From: Thozetella sp. PMI_491
Taxonomy: Eukaryota > Ascomycota > Sordariomycetes > Chaetosphaeriales > Chaetosphaeriaceae
Assembly (NCBI GenBank): GCA_021432635.1
Contig: MU270024.1
Span: 868,001-932,000 of the forward strand
DNA length: 64,000 bases
Direction of reading: 5' to 3'
Positions 1-11,316 of this stretch are shown here, one piece after another. Within the stretch, counting starts at the first letter, position 1; each line of letters begins with the position of its first letter. Below the pieces are notes generated by a model. That model searched no databases and had not been told where the DNA came from. It worked only from the letters and a program-made list of their open reading frames with translations. The position numbers and the translations under genes are program-made.

Positions 1-499
1 ATATTATAGCACGATAGTACAGTATATTAGTATTTTAGAAATGAGATTTTATCATCCGCCATATTAAGCAATCCCGAAATATGGTTGTCGATTGAAAGAT
101 TAACCATTGGCATATAGTACTAGTCTCTTGCATGGTGAACACATGCTACTAAAACGGGTGAGCTTGGCTAAACTCATTGACCAGTGGTGTACGTGATGCT
201 TGCTTTTCTCTAGGCTATTTATAGAAATCAGTCGTAGAACTAATCATCATCAACGTAGAATGGTTCGTTAATAGGTCTACCCAGGCAAACCGGCACTTTA
301 CCGATAATACATTGTAGCTGAAGATCACGTTTACCATACTGCGAAACGATCTTGTAGCATTCCAATGGTGGTTGGAGAACGAAAATAAGATGGAAAGATA
401 CACTACGGAAAATTACAATTTCTGTCACTCTTCTCTCTACTCCTGCTGCTCGACGACGGTTCTCTGACCAACAGTCAGCAAGCGATGGCGAGCCCCAAC
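1..499. other. Intergenic, AT-rich, 3' side of the JEN transporter gene
   Basis: No gene is supported here. The stretch lies downstream of the leftward transporter gene. Only short overlapping frames without recognisable similarity occur. Confidence 0.6.
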
Positions 500-2110
500 T
501 TAGACCGTCTCCTCGGCCCTCACAACTGCCTTCTCGTCCTCGCCATCGCTTTCGCCGGCATGCCTTTCCATGTTGTGCAGGTGGCCGTGCGTCGCCTCGA
601 CCACGTCCGCGTCATGGTCCACGTCGAGATCACGACCGCGGTGCTCGGGCCCAAGTAGGGTCAGGAGGATAAGGAACGCGTACACGGCACCCAGGAAGAT
701 GCAAATGACTTTGCCGTAGTTGTAGCGCTTGACCACAGCGCTGCCCTCTTGAATCGAGGGCAGCGGGTACCGCTCACCGAGTTTGGCCTCGATGGTGGAC
801 GAGGCCGACGAGGCTAGGTTACCGAGCTGGTAAGCCGTGCCGACAACGAAGGTGCGCAGGGAGCCAGGCGCCAGCTCCATCAGGTGCACGGGGACCACAC
901 CAAAAGCGCCCTGTACGCAGAACTGCTCGAAGAAGGCGGCGGCGATGACGGCCTGCGATGAGACGAAGGTGTACGGGTACAGCAGGGCGGCGCCCAGCAA
1001 GCACACGACGATGATGCTGAGGCGCCGGCCAAAGATCTGCGAGCAGTACCCAACCGACGTGCCGCCGGCCATGGCCCCCAGGTTCGCCACAACCTGCGTC
1101 ACGGTCACCATGTTGGGGGTGAATTGGAACTGGTTGGTGAGCATGGTGGGATAGAGGTCCTGAGACCCGTGGGCCATGAAGTTGAAACCAGCCAGCAGGA
1201 AGATTAGGTATATGAGCAGCAGCCAGTGCCGCTTAATGACAACTTTGCACTCTGACAGGAACGAGGCTGTGATGCTGGACTGGTGGTGGCGTAGCTCCTG
1301 GCGCGCCCGGAAGGCCTGCGTTTCCGGAAGACAGAGGCGAAATATGATGAAGAGGACTGGCGGGCAGGCACCGAACCAGAAGAGTGGCCGCCAGCCATGC
1401 GAGGTGGTGTTAACAAGGGCCCGAGCGAACGCGGTGGTAAGAAGATATCCGAAGGTGTAGCCTTGCTGTAAGATTCCGGACATTATACCTCGCGCGTTAG
1501 GAGGACAGTCCTCGAGGGCGGTAGCGGTGGCATTGCCGTACAGGCCGCCCATAGCGATGCCAAAAAGGGCGCGAACGGCGAGGAATTGCTCATACGTCTG
1601 ACAGAACCCGGTGCCAAGCTCCAAGACGGTAAACAAAATGTTGTTGACGATGAAAGGCCTAGATGCGGGCAAGGTAAGCGAAGGCTAGTAAAAGGCATGA
1701 CGCGGGTGCGTCGATGGGTGCTTAACATACCACTTGCGCCCGTATCGGTCAGCTGCGATGCCGAAGACGACTGAGCCAAATGAGCGAAACATCAAGACAA
1801 GGGTGATGCCCCAGGTGATGTCGGTGATGCTCTTGCCAAAATCTGCGGCCAGGTCGCTCACGGTCAGAGAGACAGTGAAAAAGTCAAAGGCGTCCCAGGT
1901 CCAGGCGAAGAAGGCGACCATGAAAAACAACCACTGCTGCGTATTTAGGGTGGCCATTAGCTTCAGAGGATTAGCTGTCTTGGCCATTGGAGGTTTCAGC
2001 GTAGTAAACCTCGTCACAATATATGCGGTTATAGAGAAGTGTCTCTCCATGGCGCTATCGTCTTCGGATGCGCTGTGGCTGCTCGGCCGTCGGTCCTGGG
2101 CGATAGCCAT
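500..2110 (-). CDS. JEN-type monocarboxylate/proton symporter (MFS)
   Basis: Predicted plasma-membrane carrier for short monocarboxylates such as lactate or pyruvate, moved with protons. Two exons are seen, 2110-1731 and 1658-500, joined by a GTATGT...AG intron. The splice restores GRKWPFIVNN, the usual MFS loop after helix 2-3. That gives 512 residues from the ATG at 2110; an ATG at 2050 would give 492 and matches family starts (RFTTLKPPM, then TQQWLFF). About twelve hydrophobic segments are visible. The JEN signature appears as NFMAHGSQDLYPT; the family consensus has Ser or Thr where this protein has Ala. The C-terminus is acidic and cytosolic. Homologs are glucose-repressed in fungi, but no control site was confirmed here. 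Confidence 0.9.
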
Positions 2111-2152
2111 GCTGTAAGAAACGGTGTCCAATGTAGCTGCATCAAAGTTCAC

Positions 2153-3710
2153 AGTAGAAATAACTCGGCGGCCGCAGGACGCTGGGCAGCAGAGCTGGAG
2201 ACCCGATGTTACGAGGTAGAGCGTGGGGAGCTGGGTGAAGAAGGTAGAGATAGAAGTATCATGTAGCCATGAGGAAGCACGAAAACCCTTGCTAGCATGA
2301 GAAAATCAGAGTGCCTGCATAGGGGGAGGGAGGTAGCTCCGAGATGAATGCGGAAGAGGCGCTCAAAGGTACAGCCCCTAGAGTCTGTCATCCGCCGTGT
2401 TACGGAGCCCCGGAGGGGGGGGTTAATGCCGTGAGATCTAAGTTCAGCAAAGTGTGGGGGAGCGCGCATAACTAGGTCAGCAATCTAGCTCAAGTTCCTC
2501 TCTACTGTGTCTTAGGCAGAGCTTCCCCGAGCTCTCGGGACCACCCAACTGTGGCGGAAGGGAGATGGCACCCTTCCACTAAGTGCGGGGGGAGGGGGTT
2601 AGGCGACTTCCGCTCCAGTACGCGCCGCGATTGGTTGCCAATTACTGCTAACTAGATGCTCGGTCTGCGGAAATGTGAGCACTCAACACTAGGTAGTTCG
2701 CCAAAGATGACATTTAGCTGTTTCATTGCCGGGCTCTGTCGTCGGTGGCTAGCGCTGGTTTTTTGGCACTACTTCCACCTGGTATGCGTGCCGCCAGTTC
2801 CTCGTCTATACTGTTGCTAGTTTTACGTGAACCTAGCAGAGGTCAGTAATCTGAGAAAACCGAGGTGGATGCTGTTTCTGCGCGACTTGGTACCGACCAC
2901 TGGGCCTTCAGTCACCAAAATATGCCCTTTTAATGAGATGCAGACCAGAAAAGGCAGAGTCAAGTTCGTACGGCACGGCCAGCTACAGCGTGCAGAAGCG
3001 CCCATCACGCCCTATGGTATTTTCGGCCACGTAGTCGGCCTGCGAGATTTCCACTGATGACGAAAGTATGACAAGGTAAGGTCAGGCAACGAGCTGTGAA
3101 AGCTGAGAGAGCCATTGATCTTCGGCTGCATATCTCGCAGCTACTTATCAAAGAACATGCCTTCTAGGGCGGCCATATCTGTCAGATTGTGCAATCATAT
3201 CCAATATAAGCTGGGGGAAGCGTACCCCCACAACAAGTCAAAAGATCCATCGAAGCGGTCCAGCAGAACAGCGCCTTGTGCAGACTTCTTGTTGATCAAG
3301 AAATCGCATAGGTCCGATGGCGAGCGAATGCCACCAGGCAAGCGACACGCTGCAAGGTGGTGGCTGGCTGTTAGCTAAGACGCCTTGGATACAGGATAAA
3401 CAGCAAAGGGTTACTCTACCCATTCCAACAACACAGATTGGATCTTTCTATTGGGAAAGAACAGGAGCACCTGCCAGAGTATCTCGAGCCACCTCGTCAT
3501 CTTGCAATACCGGTCGGTCTCCCATATCTATCACGAGCTTTGTCAGAGAATACGAAGGCGACGAACAAGTATCACGAGTAATGGGGCCTCGTCGTAAGCA
3601 TAGAGATTTTCAAGAGATTGTAGCAAGCCTCTCGATGCAACTTATTATCCCGCGAGTTAGAATTGTTGGTTCCTCACTTGGTCTAACCTGCCTTGACACA
3701 TTAACTGTTT
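2153..3710. other. Intergenic, no supported gene
   Basis: This is the promoter side of the JEN gene followed by about 1.2 kb of unremarkable sequence. Several open frames of 60-130 codons occur (for example 3317-3712 on the plus strand). None shows a domain I recognise. Confidence 0.5.
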
Positions 3711-4560
3711 AGATACCCGATTTAACATATCTTGGGATATAAGGTGTTCATCGTCACAGGGAGCACTTCTGGAATCGGGAAATGCTTGGTCGGGATCCTG
3801 TATGGCCCAAACGCCGAAGTGTATATGGCTGATCGATCGCATGAGAAAGCCACCGTTGTTTCCTCCGAATTGAGGGCCAATCATCCTGAGTCGAAAGGGC
3901 AGCTTGTTTATCTGCATTTAGACTTGAACGACCTCTCATCTGTCAAGAAATCGGCCGAAGAGTTCCTGGCTAAGGAAGAGAAACTCCACATGCTCTTCAA
4001 CAACACCGGAATCATGGCACCACCTGAAGGCATCAAGACTACACAGGGCTACGAACTACAACTTGGAATCAATGCCATTGCACCTTTCCCCTTTACTAAG
4101 CCTTTAATGCTAACCAGGTTATCCACAGCGAAGAGCTCAGCAGTTGGCGATGTTCGTGTCGTCTGGGCTTCCAGTTCTTTTGCTGGATATTGCGCCCCAG
4201 ATGGGGGAGTAGACATACAGAATCTCGATTATCGAGTCAAGAGACACGACTGGGTTAAGTATGGAATAAGGGAGGCAGCATGCATCCTGTATAGCGTCGA
4301 GTCTGCCCGAAGATACGGTCAAGATGGTATTAGTGTTGTAGGTCACGTTTGGATTTCGATTTCGTGGTAAGGCTATCTGACACTTTCTCCAGTCTCTCGA
4401 TCCAGGGGTTTTGAAGACCAAACTCTTGACAAACACTGGTTGGCTTCTTGTGGCAGTGAAGCCTATCGAGCACGATCCCATCTATGGAGCGTACACGTAA
4501 CGTTTTGGGGCGTTCTCCTCGGAGCTCACGAAAGATATGAACGGCGCATGCGGTAAGCCA
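3711..4560 (+). pseudogene. Decayed short-chain dehydrogenase (retinol dehydrogenase/WWOX-like)
   Basis: The frame from 3732 carries a clear SDR Rossmann start (VFIVTGSTSGIG), then LNDLSSVKKSAEEF and NNTGIMAPP. A 55-bp intron (4338-4392) splices GISV to SLDPGVLKTKLLTNTGW. The gene looks broken. The frame begins without an ATG, and the expected upstream residues IPDL lie in another frame just before it. The catalytic YxxxK region reads YGIREAACIL, so the Lys and the nearby Ser are gone. A stop at 4498-4500 cuts the protein before its C-terminal portion, and related residues (FGAFSSELTKDMNGA) continue after it. It may be an old copy of an enzyme acting on hydrophobic alcohols. Confidence 0.8.
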
Positions 4561-5086
4561 AAGAAAACATCGTCCCTACCTTACCTTTAATTGCTGATTG
4601 AGCCAAGTTGGTCCCTGGGGGCGCATTCAGCGGTTGAGGGGGGGCATTAATATGGCGTGCAGGAGAGTTGAGGATGGCGGGACAGGAAATGCGAAGGACT
4701 TCTGAGAGTGGACCGAAGAACAGGTGCGCTGTCATTTGTGAAGGAAATTGCAGTTACTGTATGAATCATGATATCTGTAGATGAAAGAGCAGCCTAGTCC
4801 GGCTCCGGAGCTTTCATGGGAGTGCTATAACTTGGAGCAACTGGAACTTAGGGTGATATTCTTGATCCTGCGCCGTTAGCCTGCAACATGAGACCTTTTG
4901 CCTGTTGGCAGTAACCGGAACTCTTGGCGACACCCACCCGGTTTTGTGCCATATGCTTGTCGGTCATCACTGACCAGCAGGATGGCATGGCAGGGGTACG
5001 TGTGCTCTTCCATCAACGCAATGTGACCCATCCTTTGAACAGGGATGTCCAATTATAATGGAGGTTTCCCCTTTTAATCCGCAGCA
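4561..5086. other. Intergenic, no supported gene
   Basis: About 0.5 kb between the decayed dehydrogenase and the inverted-repeat element. I see no gene. Confidence 0.5.
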
Positions 5087-5174
5087 CACACCATTTTCTT
5101 ACTACGTGCCGCATACTTACTCCACATTTGGCGCTAAAGATTTATATGTGATATGGCGTTCTTTTTACACAGTG
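5087..5174 (+). repeat. Left inverted-repeat arm (88 bp)
   Basis: Exact reverse complement of 5356-5443. The base before it (A) differs from the corresponding base beyond the right arm. Confidence 0.9.
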
Positions 5175-5355
5175 AAATTAGGATTATTACCTTGACGCGT
5201 TTAAAATAGGATCGCGAATTATAAAGGAGGGGTCTTAAGGGGGGCCTCCCCCTAGCTACCCTGGCTGGCTGTGCGGCGCTGGCTATGCTTGCTGGCTAGA
5301 ACGCGTCGGTAGGCACGATTGTTTTGGAGCGTGTCGAAATCAACAATACCAGTTC

Positions 5356-5443
5356 CACTGTGTAAAAAGAACGCCATATCACATATAAATCTTTAGCGCC
5401 AAATGTGGAGTAAGTATGCGGCACGTAGTAAGAAAATGGTGTG
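5356..5443 (-). repeat. Right inverted-repeat arm (88 bp)
   Basis: Exact reverse complement of 5087-5174. Its outer end lies 488 bases before the start codon of the GMC oxidoreductase, so the element sits in or near that promoter. Confidence 0.9.
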
Positions 5444-5931
5444 CTCTACGGATATACCCTCCTTTTAGATCAAATCCGATACTATATCGACGCCCTCGTC
5501 GGTAACCCCTGGCAAAGGCTTTGCGTCCAACGCTGGTACCTCGAAATCGGACCAACGCCGTCGGACTACATGCCTATATGGGAATCTGACCCGTCACTTG
5601 ATTGTTTGGACCCGTTTTCTCGGCAGCCCGTACTGCTTTCATTCCTTCTGTGTTGGTTCAGTAAACCACTGGTTTGCCGAGCACCACTGCCACGCGTGGG
5701 CAGCTCGTGGGAGCTCGTATGGACCCCTGTTTTAAGGCGGTTTCCACTACAAAGCATGGGGTCTCACGTGCTCCAGGGAGCTCCATATAAGGGCTCCTGA
5801 GCTCCCCAACACTCTATAGCTTTAGTTAGCCAGCCAACCGAACAGCTTCAGCATCAACCATATACTGAGGATTGGCCACCCCGAATACGATCCAGCATTC
5901 TGTGATATTGTCTCCGTGGTAGAGGTGCAAG
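5444..5931. promoter_or_regulatory. Upstream region of the GMC oxidoreductase
   Basis: Promoter-sized interval between the inverted-repeat element and the ATG at 5932. A TATA-like string (CATATAAGGG) lies near 5785-5795, about 145 bases before the ATG. A 119-codon open frame (5441-5800) has no recognisable similarity and is probably incidental. Confidence 0.4.
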
Positions 5932-7832
5932 ATGGGCGCTGTATACGACTACGTGATCATTGGCGGTGGAACCGCTGGCCTTACCTTGGCAGCTCGTCTG
6001 TCTGAGGAATCGGAGATCTCCGTCGCCGTTATCGAAGCGGGGAACTACTACCAGATTGACAGCCCACTCCTATTATCAACTCCAATGAGTGGCGTTGGAT
6101 TCACGGGCACATCTCCCGGGGACATACATCAGGGCATAGACTGGAGTTTCGTGACCGCTCCGCAGGAAGGCGCCAATCACAGGCAGCTACACTACGCGAG
6201 AGGGAAGTGTTTGGGTGGCAGGTAGCTTCCTCCGTCCACAAACGCCACGGCTTCATCAAACTGACAGTGGTTACAGCTCCGCAAGAAACATCAGTGAGTC
6301 GCACTGGGAAATGAGAGCCTGAATCTCAATCGCATCATTGATCACTTCGTGCACGCCTATACAGCGTCGAAACATAATATTTACTAATATTGCATAACCT
6401 AGTGATCTATCAACGCCCAGACAAAGGATCCCTGCAAAAGTGGGCGGATGTCGTTGAAGACGAATCATTCAGCTACGACCGAATGCTACCATACTATCGG
6501 AAGAGCTGCAAATTCACTGCCCCCAGCCCACAACCAAATGCCAACGTCAGCTATAATCCCGATGCCTTTGGAGCTAATGAAGGACCTTTGCACCTTTCCT
6601 ACTCCAACAATTTACGGCCATTTTCCACGTATTTGGGAGCAGCCTTCAGTGAGATAGGGATCCCGAATGCAATTGATTTCAGCAGTGGCGAACTGAACGG
6701 ATCACAGTTCTGCCTCCTGACCCTTGACCCGAACACGGCAACTCGCTGCTCATCACAAGCAGCTTTTCTTGAGGCCTGCCAAGCTCGACCGAACCTAAAG
6801 GTTTTCCGCAAAACTCTTGCCCAGAAGATCATATTTGATGCCGACAAACGGGCTATAGGCGTCGATATTGATTCAGGATTATTCTTGAGAGCCAGAAAAG
6901 AGGTCATCCTATCTGCTGGGGCCTTTCAATCTCCACAGCTTCTTATGATCTCTGGCATCGGTCCGGCGGCGACCTTGGAAGGCCTAGACATTCCAGTCAT
7001 TGCTAATCGGCCAGGCGTTGGGCAAAATCTGAGTGACCATGCGATGTTTGGTCCCTCCTATCGCGTAAAAGTGAAGACACTTCCAAACGAACTTGCTGAC
7101 CCAGCCCAAGTGCTCCCTATCTTGGACAACTACTTCAGGAACGCCCAAGGCCCTCTCACAAGCCAAGGAGCCGATTTCATGGCTTGGGAGAAAGTACCTC
7201 GCGACATGGTCTCCATGGACGCCAAGGCATATCTTTCGCAGGTGCCTACATCATGCCCCGATCTCGAATATCTCGCGATCGATGCATACTTTGGTCAATA
7301 TTCCTCTCCATTATTCCGTGCTGAAACGGAATACCCTCAAGATGGTCAGGACTATGTTAGCATAGTTGTGTCCCCAACCGCGCCCAGGTCTCGCGGAAGC
7401 GTGACTATCAAGACGGCCAAAGCCAGTGATCTCCCGGTCATCGACCCCAACTGGATGACGGACCCTATTGACGCCGAGATCGCCGTTGCTGGATACAAGA
7501 GAGTTAGGCAGCTCTTCAAGACTAAGGCCCTCAAGAACGTCCTAGCCGACGCTGTCGAATATTTCCCTGGACCTGGTGTAGAGACAGATGAGCAGATTCT
7601 CGAGCTGATCCGCAAGTCTCTAGTTCCAGTGTTCCACGCGTCTACGACGTGCCGTATGGGGAGGGTCGACGATCCAGATGCTGTGGTAGATACTAAAGCT
7701 AGGGTTATTGGCGTTAAGGGACTGAGAGTGGTGGACGCCAGTTCCTTCGCTCTCCTCCCTCCTGGACACCCGCAAAGCACAGTCTACGCACTTGCCGAGA
7801 AGATCGCTGACGATATCAAGAGAGGGGATTAA
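5932..7832 (+). CDS. GMC-family FAD-dependent oxidoreductase
   Basis: FAD-dependent alcohol/sugar oxidase or dehydrogenase of the glucose-methanol-choline family. Three exons close in frame: 5932-6221, a 17-nt micro-exon 6277-6293, and 6403-7832, giving 578 residues. Splicing rebuilds GGSSARNIMIYQRP, the conserved FAD-covering segment. The N-terminal Rossmann motif YDYVIIGGGTAG binds the FAD ADP moiety. The catalytic pair is His514 (in FHASTTCRMG) and His558 (in PPGHPQ), with the usual spacing. No signal peptide is evident, so it is probably intracellular. Nearby P450, methyltransferase and reductase genes suggest a tailoring step in secondary metabolism, as for the GMC members of the aflatoxin and patulin pathways. 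The substrate cannot be read from sequence. Confidence 0.92.
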
Positions 7833-10800
7833 GAGAGACAGAGTCGCAGGCATGTCATATCGAGGTATCCTTCAACATCCAGTGGTTTGCTCCATCGGCT
7901 TTCGTCAGAAGAAGCCCTTTCGCAACATTACAAGTGTCCAAATTGAGGAGGTTACGCTCCGAGGCCGAACTCATAGCAAGATTGTAGTCGGACCAAGATT
8001 AGCGTCATATTCATTCTCCTTATGCTGCATCTCTAACTCAATTACCATCCTTCTTCCCACGTGCGTTTCCTGAAAAGTTTCTATTTCCACGGAGGTGAGA
8101 CGTAATTTTAGTTATGGATGGTGTCTATCTCTTTAGACAAATTAGCCAACGCTGTAACTCTCTGTCCCTTTGGTCATGAGAGATACTCTTTTGAAAGCAA
8201 GATTTGAGGCTAAGAGCTGGTATGTCACCGATGAGGAAGGTTTATTATCCACTTGAAAGTGCCACGTAAATTTTAGCCAAGAGTTCGAGTCGGGAATTAC
8301 AAGATTGAGCTGCAAACTATTCGGTAGCGACGGAGAACCGTCGATCTGCTTACATGCGGGCGGTGTGGGGGCGTATCATGCCAGTGAAGCGGTGTCCTGC
8401 AGTCAGTATCACATCGCCAGCACTCTAGCGCGGATTCTATAACCTACCACCTACATTGTGACCCGGCTCGACGAATAAAAGCCCAACGGGCACATCCATC
8501 TGCGGTCCGGCACGACTGATGAGAACCAATATGGGCATCTGCGGCCTAGCATAATCCGTATTGGCAGCCCAGCACGTCCGAAGAAAGCCAACGTACATAC
8601 CTATATATCTGCGCTCCTTTAGTGGTCGCGACCCATCCTATCTCAACTGATGGTTTCATTTGCTTAGCGAAGTGCTTATGCCTGTTGCTTTTCTTAACCC
8701 AACAGACCAAGTACGCGCTGCGTTGGTTAGTGAATACAGGCCGCGGGAACGGAGTAATTGGCTGAAATCACCCCTTACCCAATCCCCCCAAAGGTTCCTC
8801 CCAAAAGTTCTTCCCAAAAGTCCCCCTTAACAGTCCCCACCAAAGTGCCTGAAGGAATATATGATATCACACTATGAACCAATGCTCTATGTATCAGGAA
8901 CTCCGACGAGCATGAGCAAGGCGTGGGCTGAAATTAATTGCGTGGTTAAGTGGCACTGAGTTGACTCCTTACGCCCACTCTGCTGGTTATCTTTCTTCAG
9001 CAGTTTGTGTTCAGACATCATTCTGTAGTCTTCTTGCCCCTCATAACGTAATACACCATGATATGCGCACGATAGGTCATTCGATTGTGATTCCAAGATG
9101 TCTCTCCCCGATCTTAGTTACCTTACGCCGGCTCAGCAAGCAGCATTTCACGACACAGCGGCTCTTGCACCTCCACCTGGCGTGACCCTTAACTTCGATA
9201 ACCCTCCAAACAGCAATGAATTCTCTATATGAATCCAGTCTACGTGCATTCCGATAGCTTCGGTATTCGCCATCACCCGCTTGTACGTATCATGGTGTAT
9301 CTTCAAGAAATTTTTACTCGGCGACAGTGAGTCTCCTCCTTGCTTGCAATGAAAGCGACATGATCTCAACAATATTCTCGGCGCGCCTGCTAAAATGTTC
9401 CATTGCATATAGTTCTTCTGATACTAGCCTATGTACGTTTCTTACCGGTCGCTCGCTGCAACTGCGTGCAGGTAGTACCCATGGTTTGGCAAGGTCTCAC
9501 AATACCATTACAAGCGGGAGGGCGTTGAACTAACATACCAAAAGTCCCTTACAGAGAATCGGTCCGGTTCCAACATCGCCAACAGGATCATGATCATCGC
9601 CAACAGCAACATTACCAACAATAGCACTTGCAGCACGGGTCGGATTTAAGGCTATATATCGCCGGTGGCCGGCAAATCTAGCAGGGGGTTGACTGCCAAG
9701 ACACCGCTACCTAACTAATGAACTTGGCCCGAATACTCTGTGGAATGAAAATTGCTAATAACCATCAATAGTATCGATCATAATCAGGCTGGTCAGGTAG
9801 TTCAAGGTAATAAGGATATAAGTATTCATTCAAAGAAAAAAATGAAAGTTAAACGTAAATTGCGAAAAAGAACGTGAACTATTTGCGAAAACATAAGCTA
9901 TAAGCTCCGCCATACGAACTGTCTAGCAGTTTTGCTTCACCTAAAGTGTCTTTTTGGCGAGCTTATTGATAAGGTAGCTATGAAGGAAGTCTGTTGGGGA
10001 GATCAGAAGCCTGAAAACCTTGCCATCCCTCCATCGGAAACCGTCCTGGGTCTAGAAGAGTGTCGTTGTGTTGTACTTAGGATATCTTCATTCCACGTCG
10101 GCCATTGCAGCTTGATATATATATCCAGCACATGGAATGTAGAAGCTGATATCGAAACAAGCATACACCTCCTCTAAATTCATGCTTAATATTTTGATCC
10201 ATTCTGAAGCTGCCAGCCCAGTCGAGGGTTCAGTGAAAAGTATAGAAAACGTGTCGTCGACTCGCATGTGTCACCTGATTGTGAGCGCCAGAAGCAAAGC
10301 CTATTATATCATCCTATAAGGCTACCAGACCTTATCTTATCGCCGGAAAGAATTACCAGCGAAAAGCTCAGGCTTTTTGTCGACCTGCCTTTTAAGTCTT
10401 TCCTAGCGCTGCCGATAGGTTGTAGGATCTATACGAGATTTGCTTCATATTAGCGTGTTAAGACTTCTCTAGGATGAAATAACCTTGAAGTTGAATATTA
10501 GACCAAATACACGTTATGTTTAGTGATAAATTCTCTTTAGTTTTAACTATTATTTATCTCTTAATGAATAACAAGCTAACCGCATTCATCTTTGGGTTGC
10601 CTCCCTCCCCCTATGCAGGCGGTCTGATTTTCTCGTGCTAGTAAGGGTCGGGGTAGACTTTTGTGTCTTGTGCGCCCATTTCGACTTAATTCTCATTCTC
10701 CAGCGCCACCTCTCTGTCGAGACTTCAATAGTAGCTAAAAGTCTACGCCGCACTGGTGGAAGCTTATCGTAAACGACTCGGCCTTAGGAATGCCAGATTG

Positions 10801-11316
10801 GTTGAAGAAGTGGTTGGCAGTTTAACATGTCCAGCATAATGTTGCATCTTATCCAGGTAACATTTCATATTCATGTTAACATGTACGACAGTGAGGGGAA
10901 AGCGGGCAATATTTTCTACGACGTGAATATTGTACCATTCTCGCATCTAATTCCTTAGAATGGAAAGTTACTGTTAAGCTTCATCACTTTGCTGCACAAA
11001 AGCCAGAGCATGCAAACCTGACGCCATCACATAGTCTTCTGCAGGTAGGTTCCAGAAACGGAAGGTGGTAGGGTAGGTATATCACGAACCGCAAGACAAA
11101 ACAGAGTGACATACAGCACGCAAACCACCCGGCACACCAATATGCTACTTTCGCATATCGTTGCTAAGAATGGAAAATATAATATAAATGCCAAGTGTAG
11201 TATGAGACTCTAACTAGTGATAATGATGATAATGCTATCGGTAAAGAGAGGTTCCTGTGGCTTGCTTCGCTTATATCTCTCCATTCCAGCGCTGCCAGCA
11301 GATAATATCATCCAAC
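7833..11316. other. Long intergenic region (3.5 kb), no supported gene
   Basis: AT-rich sequence with only short frames, such as 9932-10177 and 10268-10453 on the plus strand, that match nothing I recognise. Around 8770-8850 there is a C-rich run with repeated CCCAAAAGT-like units. It may contain decayed repeats, but I could not identify one. Confidence 0.5.

Larger units (their letters stand above)
5087..5443. mobile_element. MITE-like element with perfect 88-bp inverted repeats
   Basis: The arms at 5087-5174 and 5356-5443 are exact reverse complements over all 88 bases, starting with CACACCATTTTCTTACTACG. They enclose a 181-bp unique centre with no coding potential. Identity stops sharply at both ends of each arm. 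No convincing target-site duplication flanks it (left ...GCAGCA, right CTCTAC...). The size and structure suggest a non-autonomous DNA transposon, or a recent inverted duplication. A transcript across it would fold into a long hairpin. The lack of any mismatch implies recent origin or active homogenisation. Confidence 0.75.

Noticed and set aside
3115-3712. Open frames of 87 and 131 codons on the plus strand
   Set aside because: No recognisable motif, no conserved splice pattern and overlapping frames on both strands. Kept as intergenic.
5441-5800. 119-codon frame upstream of the GMC gene
   Set aside because: It starts inside the inverted-repeat arm and shows no known domain, so it is probably incidental.
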